Below, piece after piece: positions 37,201-50,760 of a DNA stretch of 64,000 bases. Origin of the DNA: Pelargonium x hortorum (lineage: Eukaryota > Streptophyta > Magnoliopsida > Geraniales > Geraniaceae); contig JAYMTJ010000046.1 of the NCBI GenBank assembly GCA_036897525.1, positions 22,442 through 86,441 on the forward strand, written 5' to 3'. Under the pieces are notes generated by a model. That model was not told where the DNA came from. It saw only the letters and a program-made list of their open reading frames with translations, and searched no databases. The first letter of the stretch is position 1. Every line of letters begins with the position of its first letter. The position numbers and the translations under genes are program-made.

Positions 37201-37586
37201 TTTACGACCAATAAAATGAGTATAAATTTTTTAGATTAGAAGGGTTCTCTTAAAGTCAGTGTTTTTGTTTTCACTTGACGCTAAAGAGAGATCCTTTGCT
37301 TTTTTTCTTAAGTTGAATCTTGTATATCCAACCAAAGGTAGAGTGCCGTTTGAGAAGAGGGAGTCTAATTCATTCAATAGTTGGTTGTCTCATGCACTAA
37401 TATAAAAATATAAAAAAAGAAGCCCTTTAACTAAGTAACTTCGTATAAGTAAGCCTCGAGATAGTGTGAACACGGGAATCCTTTAGACAATTCACGACCT
37501 TTTATTTTGTTAAGTTTACCCGCTTTTTTTATAACTGAGATCACTCTGCCCTTAGATTTTGTAATACTCCTGAAACGATATTGTGA
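34297..37586. other. palindrome-rich intergenic DNA, no gene seen
   Basis: AT-rich, with GAGGATCCTC at 35816-35825 and the 14-bp palindrome at 37078. No ORF reaches 60 codons in this interval and no RNA gene was recognised. Confidence 0.55.
37078..37091. repeat. 14-bp perfect palindrome
   Basis: TAGGGGATCCCCTA is fully self-complementary, with eight of its 14 bases G or C. Confidence 0.85.
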
Positions 37587-37607
37587 CTAAGACTCTTTAA
37601 CTTAACG
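37587..37607 (+). repeat. dispersed repeat R4, copy 2
   Basis: This is an exact copy of the 21 bases at 14077-14097, in the same orientation. It overlaps the end of a chance-length minus ORF (37597-37830). Confidence 0.7.
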
Positions 37608-40600
37608 GTTTTACCTTTATCCCCGTTCTTTCAAAGGTAGAAACTTCTTTCTTTTTATATCTCTGCAGTTCTATAGAGTAAATAAAATTGTTTGCGGAGA
37701 ATCTCCTACTATTAGAAAATAAATAGAGCGGGATATCTCCAAAATGTAAAAAAGAAATATACTTGTAATTTCTATAAAAACCCCTGTAAAACAGAGAAAG
37801 GGAGGCAGCCCTGATGTTACCTTTGTACACATAAGTCCTTATACATATATCTAATAGGTTAGGTTCGGCTAATAATATATATTATTTCCGAAGCCTTTAC
37901 TTTTCAACAATAGAGGAATTCCACAAAAGACAGGAAAATAGGAACTCGATTTCTACTGCTTTGTACTCCTCAACCAACCTCAACTAGGAGTAATAGGTAA
38001 CAGCCATGGAAAAATATTACAAAAAAAACACTTGTTTTAGCAAAAAACCTTTGTTATATGAAGCAGGATTCCATTAGCTATGGGATCTTTTCTCATAAAT
38101 TACAGTCTTATATAAACGAGTTTCCACTTTGTAAGTCTGAAGCGTTAGCCCACTTTTGTACAAGGAATTCTTAATAGTCTGACTACTATACTAGACCCCT
38201 AATAGGTAGTAAGTAGTATTGAGTTTCCCTTTTGAAGGAAATAGAATCCAGCGTTATTAAAGGGTAGGGACTTCCCAGTCGAAAAGCTCTTTTGTAAGAG
38301 TCCCCTTGGTCATGAGCATTAGTTGCTAGTCTAGGCTTAGGCCTCGTCTTAGTAGATTATAATAAACCCGATAAATACTTACCACACTCTTTATTTATAT
38401 CTGTAACAACTTCTCTACAGGTGTTTTAACACGCTTTTGTCAAGCTCGTGGAAAGGTATTTCTTTCTACTTTAGGCTTAAGAATTTACTTGTGCTTATAA
38501 AGAATTCTAGCAAGCCAAAGTGTGACAAATAATAAAGGAGAATTTCTCTCCTATTTTCAGCGCCGGACTCACGAGAATTCTGCTAAAAGAAACCTGGGCA
38601 GGGCAGTATAAAGTAAAGTGCTGACTAACAAGAAAAACAGTCTATACTACTTATAGTTCTAAAGTTACTAGGTGCATAATACCCTACTGAGTCAAAAAAA
38701 CCTGTAATTACAATTTACAGACTTGGATTCTAACACAATACTTCCTACGAGCTAAATCCGTAGCTCTATACTAAGATTCTGTACCTTCTTACGAGCCCTA
38801 AGGGTATCTTGTATATAATTATTCCACAAGTGGAAGTGGGGCACGGATATACTAAGAATTTAGTTTTAAAAGAAAAGTAGGTTCCCCCGGAGAAGCACTT
38901 TTAGCTATCAAATTGGGGAATTATAGTATAGTACAAGACTCAGCCTTTTTACTTACTAAAGGCAGAAGAGTTACTGGAGTTTCCTACTTATTGACTCAGA
39001 GTGTTTGGAAAATACTGAGATGTAAACTTTGATTGGATGTATTTAAGTTAAGAGTTTTTTCTGTTTTAACAAGTTTTAATATACCCCGACTACATACAAA
39101 AGGCTGAAGTTAATATAAAAATTATTACGTTATATCACGAGTTCGGGTACCCAATGTTCCATAACTTTTTGGGTAAATACTAGTAGGGTAAGTGGATTCT
39201 TTTTACACCAGAGTCAAGTCGAAAACTTTCATGTAAGCTACCCCACTTTCATTTTAGGCTCTTTTGAGCACTACTTCTTCAGTCTTTGATTTTATAACAA
39301 TATTATGCCTTCTAGGGGTTCCGTTAATCAACTTTAAGAATAGGAATTTCCAACTTGGATTTGCTGAAAGCGGTATCTACTTATAGATAAATGAGAAGTA
39401 GTGTACTTAGTTACATATTACATCAGCTGTTGAGCTTTAACTTTTCAGAGAAGCCCAAACTTCTATATATTACTGACTTACTTTCTAATAGGAGTGAGTG
39501 TCTAGGTCCTACTGGAAAATGTTTACTAATAGGTACAGGATTGCTCTTGTATTGAGATATTGAGATCTTATAATGGAAATCTTTAACCTTTTTTTATGAT
39601 AAAGTTTCCTATGACCAAAAAGAGTCTATTTCTCCTTTAAGTGTTTTTTATTGCCTTGCCAGTAACTTTACAAGAACTTGACTAAATTATTCGACAAAAG
39701 TAACAAGGAAATCTCAAAAGGACCCTAATTAAGTTAAGTGTGCTCCATCTCAAAAAATTAGGAATGCCCTAACCGACGCTAGAGTACCAACCGAGTAACT
39801 TTTAAAACGGAGCTCCCACTAATACAGATTTTTCAAGAGGTAAAAAAGGTATACAAGTTTTCATTATATCAGTGACCCCGCCGGGTTTTTTTTGTTCTAT
39901 AAAATTTTACTACTTTGACTAGGACTAGCAATAAAAAAAGCAAAGTCAGCGTTTTAAAAGGGTCCGGTCAGGCCCCATTTTGAGTCCCTTAAACTACTTC
40001 ATTTGATACGTTGTAATAAAGGTTTATCTCTTCTAAAGAGTGTTATAAATGTTTTTCGGATAACAAGGTAAGATCCCTAAGAAGCAAAGGGTTCCATTTT
40101 TTTAGTATAAAGCTAAAGGAAAGATTTTCGGTTTTCCAGATTAAAGGAGTGGTGACGTTGACTCTAGTAGAGAGGATTTTCTACCTTTTAGGATCTAATG
40201 TTTATATCTCAACCAAGTTAGATTTTATAACAGATTTTATTAATAAGTGTACGGTAAACTCTGGTTATTTCTGAATAACTTCTCCGTAAAATGTACTGTA
40301 TTTCGGGGGATCCTAAACATAGTAACGCGGCTTAGCCTTCAAATAAACGTTAAGGGTACAAGTAACAGATAACTCAAGTTTACCTATGAGCTCATAAAAG
40401 AATTTTAGTAAATACTAGAATAAAATTCACAATAATAGGCGTACAAAAAACTCTAAACTACTTCAGAAGGACAAAGAAGAGCCCTATTCTCATTTTAGTT
40501 GACCTAAAATGGTTGGTTTTATTTCCATATAAAATATGTCATAATTATAAGCACCCTTAGGAGTCAGAGAGCTTTTCTACCCTGCGAAATTTGCATTTTC

Positions 40601-43600
40601 GAGACTTAGTATCCTTGGGTTGTTTAGTACTTTTGAAAAGTCACGGGCTTTAATGAATTTTTTTTGACTATTTCCTAGTGTACGCTTCCGTAACAGAAAG
40701 CCGAGGCTTTAATAGCGCTTCAGTAATCGTTTAAATTAGTATTAGGATTTCAAGATCCAACAACACCTAACGATTTTGATTGATATCCTCTTAAAATTAT
40801 TATTTCAATTTTCGTACTTTGGATCTTAGCTAGATTTCAACCCTAATCCCATTCCACAAAAGATTGCGCATGGAACTACTATCGAAGCTTTTTTACTAGA
40901 ATTCCCTTCATCATAGTCTAGTTTTATTCATTTTGCTATAGGGGCGTCCTAACTTTTCAAAACATGGAAGAATTAGCTAAAATGAGTCCTATTTATTTTA
41001 CAGCAGTTAACAACCATTTCAGAGTAAGGGCATATTCTTAATTCCTTGTATGAAGAGATCAGTAGCTCGGTTTCCCCTTAGAAATTGAATTTGGCGCTTA
41101 CTTAACTAAATAATTCTTAATACTTAATAACAGGCAAAAAAAACATTGAATAGATCGATGAATATAACTGAAAATTACTAGGCTTTTCTCTTCTCTTTAA
41201 ATTAGCGACATATGCCTTGATCTACAACGGGACATATAGTTTTTGCTCTTTTCTCTAACCTTATTTTTATAACTAAACGACTTTTTGGCGCCTAGAATAA
41301 GTACCATATGTGTAACTACAGTACCATACCCCCGTTCTAGAACAAATGGAAACACCCCGAACCTCCTTTTGTATTCCCTAGGAGAAAGCTTTAACAGGAA
41401 AGGGTCTTGAACAGGGGGGAATTGCCAAAGCTCTTTGTTCCACGAGGATAAAAGTAGTTTTTTTTAGTTTTAAAGATAAAGAAAGAGTTTATGTTATAAT
41501 TACTCACATATAGGGTTTTAGCTAGTTCAAAAAAGGGCTCCCGTTGATTCTGTAAATATAGTAGCTCTGTCCTAAAGCGGGCCAATATAAAATAAATATC
41601 GCCTATCAACAAAATTTTAGTTCTAATTCTAAAGAAAATCTTTGTAAGAAAGGTATAGCTAAGAGTGTAGGTAATAAACTTGTTCCATTAATAAGGTATA
41701 GGATTCTAGAAAAGAAGTACTGTGTTGTATTACGAGGGATTTAATACTGTCTCATATAAGTTTCCCTTATTTTTTTATACTATGCCCCGTTTATTTAACA
41801 GGACATTTCCCAGATAGAGTGCAAACAAGTAATTTATTCTATAGAATGTTCTATATCCTTTAACGAGCATACCTGAGCTTTACATTATTTTCTTATTAGT
41901 AGAAGTTTAAAAAGTTCTTATTGAATATAATTTTACAAGCAAGAGACTTCTTGCTTGGTTGGATACCTTATTAAGTAAGGATTCTCCCGGGCCTACACCG
42001 GACTTCCACTACTCTTTTTAATAGGGGTCTTTTAGGGAAGATGCTAATTTTAAGTGTCTCAATCTAAAACTATTTTTTAGCTTCTGCTAATACTAAGAAT
42101 CCCCGTCACCTAAAGCATAACTTTAGGGGTATCCCCACGAAAACGAAAAAAACTCTGTATAACCTAAATATACATACCATATGGATCTTGCAAAGCTTTA
42201 ATGGTTGGGGACAGCTCAAGCAGTAATAGTACGAGCTTTATCCTAAAACTACAAGGAGAGGTCTATCCTAATAAGAAAGGAGCTTCAAGAAATAAATTGA
42301 AATGAAAAAAAAAAGTTACGGATACCCCAAAGTTACATTCTGTCTAGCAACTTATTTCTTCATTTTAAAAAGCCGGCTTAGTGGTTAATCTAAACTCTAT
42401 ACTTTAAAATAATGGAAATTCATCGGGTATTTTTGGTTAAGAAGTTTGCTTAGCTAAGCTAGGATTCAGGATGGTATAAAGGAGACTTCAGCTTGACTTG
42501 TTTAAGGACTTTTCGTAGATCTTTGGAAATTAATTACTCTTCGAAAGGGGCTTTGTACAGGAAAAAGCATGTCCTTTTTGGAGTTACTAACCTCATTCTA
42601 TATAGAAGCAAGCTTTTCTCGTGAGAAAAGAATTAATTACCTGTTTCATATCATATAAATGAACTAGAGCCACTTTTCTTATAATCAGCCGCAGAACTCT
42701 ATTCTTAAAGACTGAAAGGGGGTACCCGTTATCTATAATTTAATATCTAGAAAGAACAAGCTTCTTTATAGCGTGAGGCCGCTGCGCTCAAAGGTCAGGA
42801 GTTGTTGACGAGAAAGAACTCTTTGTTCTGTCTTACTTGATAAATGACGAGAACTGCTGAACTAATTAATAAACATCTCCCCTAAGGAATGACTTGAATC
42901 AGATAGAATAAAGTTTACTCATAAAAAGCCTAGTTAGAGGCTCTTGCTAGCCTTTTCCAGCTTAACAAAGACCTAAGCCTGGCCGGGAAGAAATAGAAAA
43001 AGTATAAATAAAAGCAACCCAAAATTACAGAGGAAGTATGGACTCCACTCCAAATAAAGTCTCGATGGTAGCTAAACGTGCAAAAAAAGTTATTCTAGAC
43101 AATAACTTAGGCACTTGTTCTATTTTTTTGAGTAATATTTGTTTATGAGTGGATCCCTCAAGAAAAAGGGAAAGCTTGGAGTCTTGTAAAAAATGCCCTT
43201 TACCTAAGGTTTTTTTGTAGCATATATATAATATATGTGACTCAAATTTAAGAATCCCTTAGTATAAACAATTAAAAAATCGGGTCTATTCCTTTTATAA
43301 CACCTACGTGGGCCTGACTTCAACCAAATGCTTTGTAAAGAAGCAACTAGCCCCAAGCACCATGAAAAGCAGCTACGTGGACATGGTTCAAGAGTCGGGA
43401 ATTCAATAGATTAGATTAATACCACTATCTGTTCCTAATTCTTTGAAAAGACTCGGTCAGGAAGAGCACCAAAAGAGTCCAATTTTCTTTAAAGTTACCC
43501 CGTTTTTTAATTCATATACCCCACTGCTTAATCTATTAGACTTGTTCCTTTCCTAAGTAGCTGAGTTTCAAAAAGGTATCTTGTTAGAGCTATACCGAAA

Positions 43601-44821
43601 CCTGGACCTTTGTTTGTGTTTCTAAGGTTTATACTACGGATTCGCTTCCTTGACTGGGGATAAACTTAAGGGGACATGCTTAGTGATTCCGCCTTAATTC
43701 GTATCCATAATCACATTAAGATTTCCGGGATCTATCCCTTTTGTCCGATTAGATTTTATAAAAAACCTCTATAATAGGGTTAAATCCGCCAAATAAACTA
43801 AACAAACTTAATAAAATAACAAAACAAAGCGAATGCTTTTTGATGGACTCTGGTTCGTGTTGAATCGATTAGGAAAAGACTTTTTAGGGGAAGTTCGAGG
43901 GTATAAAGTCGGTAATCGAACGAACTTATAATACATAAACATGAAAAAGGTTTGGGTATTTTGACATGGGCAAAAGGCAGTTATAGTCTTTATTAACGGT
44001 TTTTTGTAAATACCAAAAAGCAAATAGTAAGATCAAGCCTACGCCACTGACTGGATATTCAAGGAACTCTTTTTTTTTAACAGAAGAACCGATCTATGGA
44101 GTTTCTATGAAGGAGTCAGTTACAGCGAAATGCTCGTAGAAAAGAGAGCTAGTATTTATTGTCTGGTCTTCTGCATTTCAGTATAGTTTGCTAACTTATT
44201 GTTTGTTAACGGAGTTCGTTTTTCCTACTAAGTCTGATTTTTTGCTTAGTAACTCTCTGTATGCCTTAAAGTTTTTTTTAGATAAACCTCTTTATTTGAA
44301 CAAAAAACCCCAGCCCTGGACTTCTCATTAAGTTTAAAGTGGGGCACGAGACGAGATATGTCCTTTTTATAACCAGATATTATACGCTTTTATAAGTTTA
44401 TAAGAGGGATCTAAACTAAAGGGAATCTTTCTACTAACTATAGTCTGTCACATAAATAAGACCGCATACATAATATAAGAAAAATTGACTATTACAGTAG
44501 CTTGTCATTGTAAGTTTTCCTTCTTAATTTGGTTAAGTTTCAAACTTGTTTAAAAGGATAATTTAAATCAAAGTACATTTGAATTTGCCACTCGGACACT
44601 AATAAACTGGATTCTCTACTTATGCAAAATGACTCCCAAAGCTTCAGATTTAACAAATATAGGCTTTATTAGAGCCTCCGGATTACCCTAAAAAAGCTAA
44701 GACTTGCAAAAATTGTTCCACTGACTACTCTATAATTTTATACAATCTTTCTCTTTGTTCGAAACCCGGTAAGGCATAGGTAATGTAATAAGACTCATAA
44801 ATAAGCCCCTCTGTTTAGACA
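37608..44821. other. palindrome-rich intergenic DNA, no gene seen
   Basis: About 7.2 kb of AT-rich sequence. GTGGGGCAC occurs near 38836 and again near 44340 (GTGGGGCAG near 25317). GGGTACCC palindromes occur near 39145 and 42719. CATATATATAATATATG at 43221-43237 is a self-pairing AT run. Minus ORFs at 37597, 41391 and 43808 are 71-77 codons and of chance length. Confidence 0.55.
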
Positions 44822-44900
44822 GCGACTTACTAAATTTTAATTGGATTTTGGGCAAGTAGCTGCAGGGAATACATGAGTTTCAGTCCCATTTAGTATAGAC
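44822..44900 (+). repeat. dispersed repeat R2, copy 2
   Basis: It matches 8405-8480 through GACTTACTAA, TTTTAATTGGATTTT, GGGCA and CATGAGTTTCAGTCCCAT. Relative to copy 1 it has about eight extra bases after GGGCA, and its T-arm-like end is more eroded. Confidence 0.55.
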
Positions 44901-46909
44901 TACAGGAGCAACTCTTCCTTATAGATATTACATTTTAAGTAAACCTGTTTCGATAAAAAACTGATGAAAACGACTAAGGACAACTAATAAGGATTCCAGT
45001 TACTATACAATCTTTCCCTTTTTTAATCTATAGTTTAGGTACCTGATTTATACCAAGGACCCCTACTATATTTACTAAAATTCCTTATTTAACTTAACAA
45101 CTTAACTGAAGGGGGAGGCTTTACTTTTTCTCTAATATCTAAAAGGGCCCCTTAGATTTTTGCTTGTTACGAGTTCTTACTTAGAATCCGTTCTCCTAAG
45201 CACTTGGTTTTTTCTATTCCAGCAGCAGAAGGAGGAATGAATACAATGACAGAGAATAGAATCAGTCTCATACTCCTTTAGCGCAACATCGTCTATAAGT
45301 CTATAATGCTACAAGTGCTCGGAATACAAATTCTTAGGATTCTCTCCTTTATCAGGAATACATTAACACCTTGTTAAACTCTTAAACTGGAATACATTTA
45401 AGTCTATTTATATATTCTGGATTCGTTAACAGTCCCTAGAAGACTCGCATGCTAAACAAAAGGAAAGAGAATCTCCACTTTGATAAGAGATAAGTAAATA
45501 CCAGTGTGCTTGCTATCCCAGCCATTCATCGGCTACACCTTCAACTCCACTTGCTAACAAAGAATTAATAGAGTTCCTAAACCTTAGGTAAGCTTGCTTA
45601 GAATATACTCTAATAAGAAATACTAGAAGAGCTAAGCTACATCTTTTAAAGTATAGAGAAATTGAAATGAATTAAACCCAATTTTCTTGCTACACTTGGC
45701 TTGCATTCCCTCATGAACTAAGCCAAGTGCTACTGAAGAACTAAGACGGGGTAAGTACTAAACAGAGTTCTTGGGTTTACAAACAAAGAATACAAAGGCT
45801 TTGGACTACAGAATCTGTTACTTGCTTTCCCTTATATTTATATACTATTATAACAAATTTCCCAATACCTGGAATACTTTAATTTAATAAAGATGGAATT
45901 TAGAAGCTATTACAACAGTTGCAGCTGCATGCAAACCAAAGAAGACACCTTCATAGTCCTAAGAAAGAAATCAGAGTTATCCACTAAGAGAGAAGAGTCT
46001 ATAACTATCTCTATAACTAGCTAATAAATCCTAGGAATACTAAAGAACAATAGAATCTAGATCTAGTTTTCACAGCTTTCCATTAACTCCAAACCCTGGA
46101 ATACAAATAGTTCAAATTCCTAGAATTACTTTATTTCTCAGGAACTTATAAGATTAAGAATATTAAGAATACAGGAACTTTTAGAATGTACTCGGAATCT
46201 CCTTTCTTCTTTACCTGGAAACCTCGCACTAACTAGAAAGCTTACTAGCTATAGAATGTTCTGCAGTTTGGCTAAGCTGTTTGTACACTTGACTCGGGGT
46301 GGAATTTCCTCATCTAATCCTTTACCCAAGGAAACCATTCCTCTTGAATAACCGGGAATCCTGTTGCTACAATTTCTGATCTGTTATCCGAACATCTGTG
46401 TTTGCAAAACAATAATATAGAATCTAGAATCCGTGAATGTAATGCTTAGACTTAAGTTAATGGATTCCCGTTTATTTATAACAGGATCTTTTATTGACCC
46501 TTTTACCTAAGGGAAAGAGATGCCTTGAAACTCCCATGTATTTCCTAACTAAACTATCTCAACTCAATAAGATACAAAGAATTGAAGCTTCTGCTACTTA
46601 CCGGCTTATCTTCTCCACCTAAGCTTTCCTAGCTAGAGCTCCATTAGAACAATAAGACAGGCCTTCACCAAACCTTTATTTCTTCCCTAACTCTCCTACT
46701 GTTACTGGAAGTTAAGTATATCTTATCCTAACTAGGAAAGCCTCTCAAGATCAGATCAATAAAAGCGATTTTCAATTTAAAAGAGTTGTGAAATTAGGCC
46801 TGAAAGAAAGGGTATTCGGAAGTAAGTTCTTTACTCTGAGAGTGTATGATAAGCACAACATAGAGCCTGAGGAATTATCCTTACCAAAGTTTATTAATCC
46901 AGGAATATA
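44901..46909. other. smoother-texture intergenic DNA with GGAATAC words
   Basis: From about 45.2 kb the GC palindromes become rare and the plus strand reuses CTGGAATAC (near 45396, 45870 and 46098), CTCGGAATAC (near 45319) and AGGAATAC (45353 and 46033). GCAAACCAAAGAA (near 45934) recurs near 56361, and GCTTGCTACACTT-like words recur near 45690 and 56241. This suggests common ancestry with the 55-57 kb zone. No gene was recognised. Confidence 0.45.
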
Positions 46910-47010
46910 AGAAAAGTCTTTTATACTTTAGCTTTAGAGCTCTCTTAGGACTATCGGAATTGGAAACACAGAAACAATCCTTAACTTTTATTCTTTAACT
47001 GCCTTTAAAC
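46910..47010 (+). repeat. dispersed repeat R1, copy C
   Basis: CTTTAGAGCTCTCTTA (46932-46947) is followed by ATCGGAATTGGAAAC about 20 bases farther on, then CCTTAACTTTTATTCTTTAAC. These are the landmarks of copy A with one mismatch in the 16-base core. No open frame spans it. Confidence 0.65.
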
Positions 47011-50000
47011 TTAACCCGAATGCAGGAACCGACAAATAGAGAATCCTTACTTATGAGTTCCTCTAGAAGCTCCGAATCAACTATATAAATTCTTGTCTTT
47101 ACTTTAATAATACCCCGAAAAACCCTTTACTGTTATGAAAGCAGGTCAGAAAACTTGTACAAATTAGAAACTAACAAAGGGAATTTCCTCGAAATTTATA
47201 TGCATTTTTTGAGTACGTTTCTGCTTCTGGGAGTGAGAAATTCCTAGAGGAGATTGCGGGGTATAGCCTAGTGAAATTCTGTATTGAAATTGAAATATTA
47301 TAATGTGTGTACATTGGAATAAAAAAGCATATAAAATGTCATTTCTGTTCTTGCATTTTGAAAAAGTCATCAATAAAGCATAAGAGTCAATCGATCCCAC
47401 AGGGCACATGCTTACTTGATGTTTTTAGTGCGTGTAAATGCTTGCTTATTCGGTATGGTTTTTTAGATTAAGAAAGAAAATTGAACTGAGGGTCCTGGTT
47501 TTGGGGATTTATGGGTTTTGTTGGTCCTATAGTGTAAGGTGGCATATACTAGTACTATAATGATGAGTTAACCTTCCTCCGTAAGAGTAAGACTACGGGC
47601 GGTAATAGAGATAGATTTCTGTATGTAAATTAAGGTTTCTATCTTCTTTAACGATAAGCTACATAGAACAATCAGTCTTTTTTCCTTACCTTTATCCTTA
47701 CCTTTAAAGCTTCTTATTGTGTAGAAAAGTTCTAGGCACATATGACATATAAAAAAACCCAACTAGAAAGACTCTGAACAGGTGTGGGATACGAAAGTCA
47801 GCTGTTTCCGGTATAATAGAAAATGAAGTAAGGCTTTTAGTTATAGCTGGAGTTAGGCATAAAAAAGGTGGAGCTTAGCATTCTACAGCCATTTGACTTC
47901 TTTTGCGAGCAATACCAAACAAATTAGACATAGAACATGACTCTAGTAGATAACTGGTTATAGCGGTATAACCAGACACTAAAGACTCAGGATAACGCTG
48001 TGGAATTCTGCTTACTCTAATTCAAAGGTAATATCTCGATCACAAGGTAGGTAAATAAAAGAAGTAGGCTAATCTCTTATAGGATATAGGAAATTTGACT
48101 CTGTTAAACTAAAATGGAACGCAAAACACTGAGATTAGAACCCTTGAACTTCCATGAAAAGAAAGTTGCTAAAACCTAAGAGAAATACTTGTTGAAACTA
48201 TGGCAATTCCTGTCCAATTTCTCTGACCTAAAACTAAGACTTCTCTTATACTGCTAGGAATTATCTACTAGACTCTAGATTACTACAAATGGAATGCTAC
48301 ACAAATAAGAATCGGCTGGGTTCTTCTTCGAGGTTTATAGGAACTTAATTCTATTTGTGAGGGTAATGCTGAAATAGAAAATCTAACTAAGTGAATTCGA
48401 CTAAGTAAGAAAACCTAAAGTTCACACTGAGCTACTAATGAAATGAATCTTGCCAAATCCTTTTCTTGTTTTGAAACAAAGTAGGCTGGCAAGCTTGTCG
48501 ATAATCCTAACTCAACATTTCCTGGTCCATTCAGGTCAATTGAAGGAAACCTTGTACTTCTAACCCTGACAACTAAGTAAGGAACACCCTCTCTTTCGCG
48601 CTAATACTATACTCCCAAGGTAGCTCCTTAACTCTTGAAACCAACTACTCCGGTCAATCTAGGCCAATAGCCAGTGCTGCTAATTGGTATTTCTGTTGTT
48701 GATGACACTAATGGAAACGGATTCTCTTAAATAAAGGTGGACAGTCCTAGGAGTTTCTTACAGATTGTTTCGCAAAGTTCTTAATTGTAATTGTAGCTAG
48801 CTAAGAAGGTCAATAGCTAGTGGTAGCTCTATCCTTGTAAGCCAGAACAAGTGAAATCCAAATTGTGACGGGATCGTACGAATTGTATTGCTTTTCTTCT
48901 TGAAACCGCCCTTTTTATGACTGAGAAATAGTCAATTATTGAAAAGGTTTTCTGCTATATAATATAGAGTCCGTATTTCCCTCAACTAGAATAGAGTATT
49001 TCATACCTCTTTGATAGAAGTCAATTTATTCTGTTTTATTGTATGAAATTGAAAAGGAGGAGAAGTCCGTAAGCTGTGTTATACGATGAAAAAACCTAAG
49101 TATCTAATGGATTCTGTACTTACTCTGGTTGAAGGAAGTCAGTTCCATTTAAAGGGATTCGGGGGCTAGTCTGTATATGTAGTAGGCTCACAACAAGGTC
49201 CCGTTATCGGATCCAAGTCGACAAATATAAGGAAAGTTTCCACTAATGAGAAATCCGAGTCTAGGTTTCATAAGTGGATAGGGTTTGTAGGAAGAGTTGG
49301 TGAAAGATTTCCTTGTTTTATTTAGGATCTTTATTCTTTGGTGGTAGTTCTTGTGATCGATTCTTCCTTATCCTTATATTACTAAAACTAGCTATAAGAG
49401 CCCTTAGCTTAGGAGAAAGATAAGACGGAAAAGGCTAATATGAAAGGGTATCCATTTTATGTATTGCTTATTCTGGTAGTCCTAATTAACTGGAATATCG
49501 AAATTCTATTAAAGACCTTAAATAGCAAGTGAAATCGTTTAGGATAGAGTAAGAAACTTCCCTACGGTGAATATTACATTTAACCTAATTAGTTAAGATC
49601 TTGATTGACAGACGCTTAGAAGATCTTCCTCAATTAACAAGAATGCACTGGTTAGTTAAGGGATTGCTATTGAGCGGCTTGCATTACCGTCATGAGTCTG
49701 TTATCTTGCTTAGAGTCCAGTACCATCTATACCTAGTCTTCCATCTTTCACTGACAAGGCTTACTTGCTTACAAAGGTGTACTTTAGATGAACTCTTCCT
49801 TGTGTTTAACAATAAAGACATAGAACAATAGCTCAAACTAATTCATAACGAAGAAAAGCTCTCCAAATAGAAAAGAGTAGTGAATTTCCATCTCTCTCTG
49901 TCAGCTAGGGAGAACCTTAATTAGGTAGCGGGCTTCAGTCATTTCCCACAGTGTCTGCTATTCTCAGGGATTGACCTGGATATTGACTTTATTGCTTAGG

Positions 50001-50662
50001 TATTAGCCTTGGGATTTCCCTTTATTTGAGTATGCAACCAGATACCTTAGCCTGCTTCCATTAACAGCTAGGTCCTACTCTCCAGATATCGACAGCTAGA
50101 ATACATGCTAAATGAACTTGGGCACCCTTTCGTTTTGGGTACACCGATAAGAAGCATGCATTCTATTACTGGTACTGTGTTCTTAATGTCCCTTCTTAGA
50201 TTAACCAACCCTCGCTGACTTTCAAGATAAAGAAATTTAAGGATGCCCTATCAAGGAGTTTCACAAGGGCAAAAAAGGAATTACTATTTTTTTTCTGTTT
50301 ATCCTTTTTTTATTAAGTTTTCTTACTATTACAATAAATTAATTAGTTTACAATACTCAGTTTAAAAGACTTTATCTTCTTCTATTTTCTATGAATTCCT
50401 TTTTTGTGTACTACGAGCCTTTATAAGTTAAGTTAAGTAACCCCAGGTGTCATATAAATTGAATTGAAACTCCGACTCTATTGAATAGTCATCCTTTAGT
50501 GAATAGTGAAAGAAGGTTTTTTTGGAATGCAACAACTTCTTGACTTGTGCATTTTACTCCCGAGTAAATTGAATCGGAGATATTAGAAAAAACTCTTATT
50601 TTTTGGAATTTCTATTACTCGAAAAGAAATAAAGTAGGTTATCATAAATAACTTGGATTACT
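47011..50662. other. intergenic DNA, no gene seen
   Basis: Smoother texture continues to about 50.3 kb with few palindromes. ORFs at 47164-47409 and 47568-47762 (minus) and 49601-49831 (plus, TTG start) have 64-81 codons and match nothing I recognise. No RNA motif was seen. Confidence 0.5.
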
Positions 50663-50760
50663 AGCCCTTACCGAAAACCGTTTGACTTTAAAAGTTCTAG
50701 AGCTCTCTTACCTTTACTTTAGGAAGAGGTGTTGGAAACCTAGGAAACAAAAAAGGTGCA
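50663..50760 (+). repeat. dispersed repeat R1, copy D
   Basis: AGCCCTTACCG, TTTGACTTTA, GTTCTAGAGCTCTCTTA (50694-50710) and GTTGGAAACCTAGGAAAC follow the order of copy A, including the AGCCCTTAC element that copy C lacks. Distances between landmarks differ by a few bases. Confidence 0.65.

Noticed and set aside
37440-37460. Plant mitochondrial promoter-like CGTATAAGTAAG.
   Set aside because: Motifs of this type are frequent by chance in AT-rich DNA and no gene lies downstream.
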